This document shows, one piece after another, positions 63,599-64,000 of a stretch of 64,000 nt of DNA. The notes below the pieces were generated by a model. It saw nothing but the letters and a program-made list of their open reading frames with translations. It did no database searches and had not been told where the DNA came from. The position numbers and the translations under genes were made by a program. Position 1 is the stretch's first letter, and every line of letters begins with the position of its first letter. Source of the stretch: Bacteroidota bacterium (lineage in GTDB: Bacteria > Bacteroidota > Ignavibacteria > Ignavibacteriales > Melioribacteraceae); assembly GCA_018829205.1 (NCBI GenBank), contig JAHJUE010000011.1, positions 86,602 to 150,601 of the forward strand, given 5' to 3'.

Positions 63599-64000
63599 AT
63601 CCGAGTATTTCAATAAACTCCTCGCAGTAACATCTCTTGGCTGCCGGTTTATTCGGGGGAAGAACCGGCAGCTTTCTATTTCATGTAGATTAATTCCATT
63701 TTTTAATTTGAGCTTATTATAAATCAAAATTTAGTTGTTTATTTGAAAAATAGAGAAAAGAAATTACTATGTAAGTAATTGATATATTTCCCAAAAGCAA
63801 AAAGGCTTAATCTTATTTTGTGCCTTAGTGCCTCGTATGTTAGTAATACGAAATAAAATTTAATTTGTTCTAAAAAATACTGGCTTAAGGAATAGTAGAG
63901 CGGTTCGTGCCTAGATACATAAAACAAATGATATCGTCACAAAGAAATTACTCACTATTCTTTTTGAGCTTCTTAAAGACTGAACAGTACTTAGAGATTC
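63599..64000. other. Right-edge intergenic stretch with repeat relic
   Basis: About 400 bp without a convincing gene. It begins with the HEAT-gene terminator. At 63817-63857 the words tgtgccttagtgcct resemble copy A/B of the palindromic repeat, followed by cgtat/atacg, perhaps a decayed copy. The last 150 bp are AT-rich and I see nothing in them; a gene could begin past the edge. Confidence 0.45.
63640..63680 (+). terminator. Rho-independent terminator after the HEAT gene
   Basis: gctgccggtt (63640-63649) pairs perfectly with aaccggcagc (63663-63672) around a 13-nt loop, followed by ttctattt. It starts 42 bp after the HEAT gene stop. Confidence 0.85.

Noticed and set aside
63817..63857. A third full copy of the palindromic terminator repeat
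   Set aside because: Only one arm-like word and a 5-bp stem remain; kept as a possible relic, not as a repeat copy.

Overview
The window is a low-G+C chromosomal segment that reads as a member of the Ignavibacteria (Bacteroidota/Chlorobi group, Melioribacter-like). This is inferred from the gene families, not from a marker phylogeny. The main pointers are type IX secretion (a PorU sortase, PorV, and cargo with Por-type C-terminal sorting domains), a bacillithiol enzyme (BshC), bacterial microcompartment shell proteins, and very dense operons with overlapping start and stop codons. No phage, insertion sequence or CRISPR array was seen. RNA genes are limited to one tRNA-Glu.

Left part (1-9.7 kb). 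A tight minus-strand operon encodes a radical SAM/SPASM protein, an AglD/MprF-type membrane protein, a GT2 glycosyltransferase, a NodB deacetylase, a second GT2, a second radical SAM protein, a DUF1207-like outer-membrane protein and an edge-truncated M50 protease. A cobalamin-type radical SAM protein and a small membrane protein diverge from it. Together they look like an uncharacterised glycolipid or envelope-modification pathway. bshC follows.

Middle-left (11.6-22.3 kb). A TetR-TolC-HlyD-RND efflux operon ends in an atypical crotonase and has a clear palindromic operator. Its pump lacks the usual TM4 Asp pair. Next come a small Cys-rich protein with a LamG protein, a cysteine synthase-like gene, and a divergent serA.

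Middle (22.5-34.3 kb). This part holds a T9SS cargo protein, a SWIB-domain protein, the operon deoC-hicB-like-trmH-aroA, the operon ymdB-DNA methyltransferase-folD, a small stress-like operon (coiled coil, PRC-barrel, Cu/Zn SOD), and an exonuclease/GIY-YIG repair-type nuclease. DeoC has a microcompartment-type encapsulation peptide at its N terminus.

Right (34.3-64 kb). Housekeeping genes include htpG, ctpA, tmk, ybbR, ruvX, rel, upp and der. Among them sit two adjacent BMC-H shell genes with their own sigma70-like promoter and terminator; one carries a long acidic tail and a Rho_N/SAP-like C-terminal motif. A type IX secretion block follows (a metallopeptidase/propeller/barrel protein, a dead M6-like cargo protein, porV, porU). 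Then come a peroxiredoxin, an HD protein, endonuclease III, a 2Fe-2S ferredoxin, tRNA-Glu(CTC) and a small HEAT-repeat secreted protein. Convergent gene ends carry imperfect palindromes that look like members of a dispersed repeat family.
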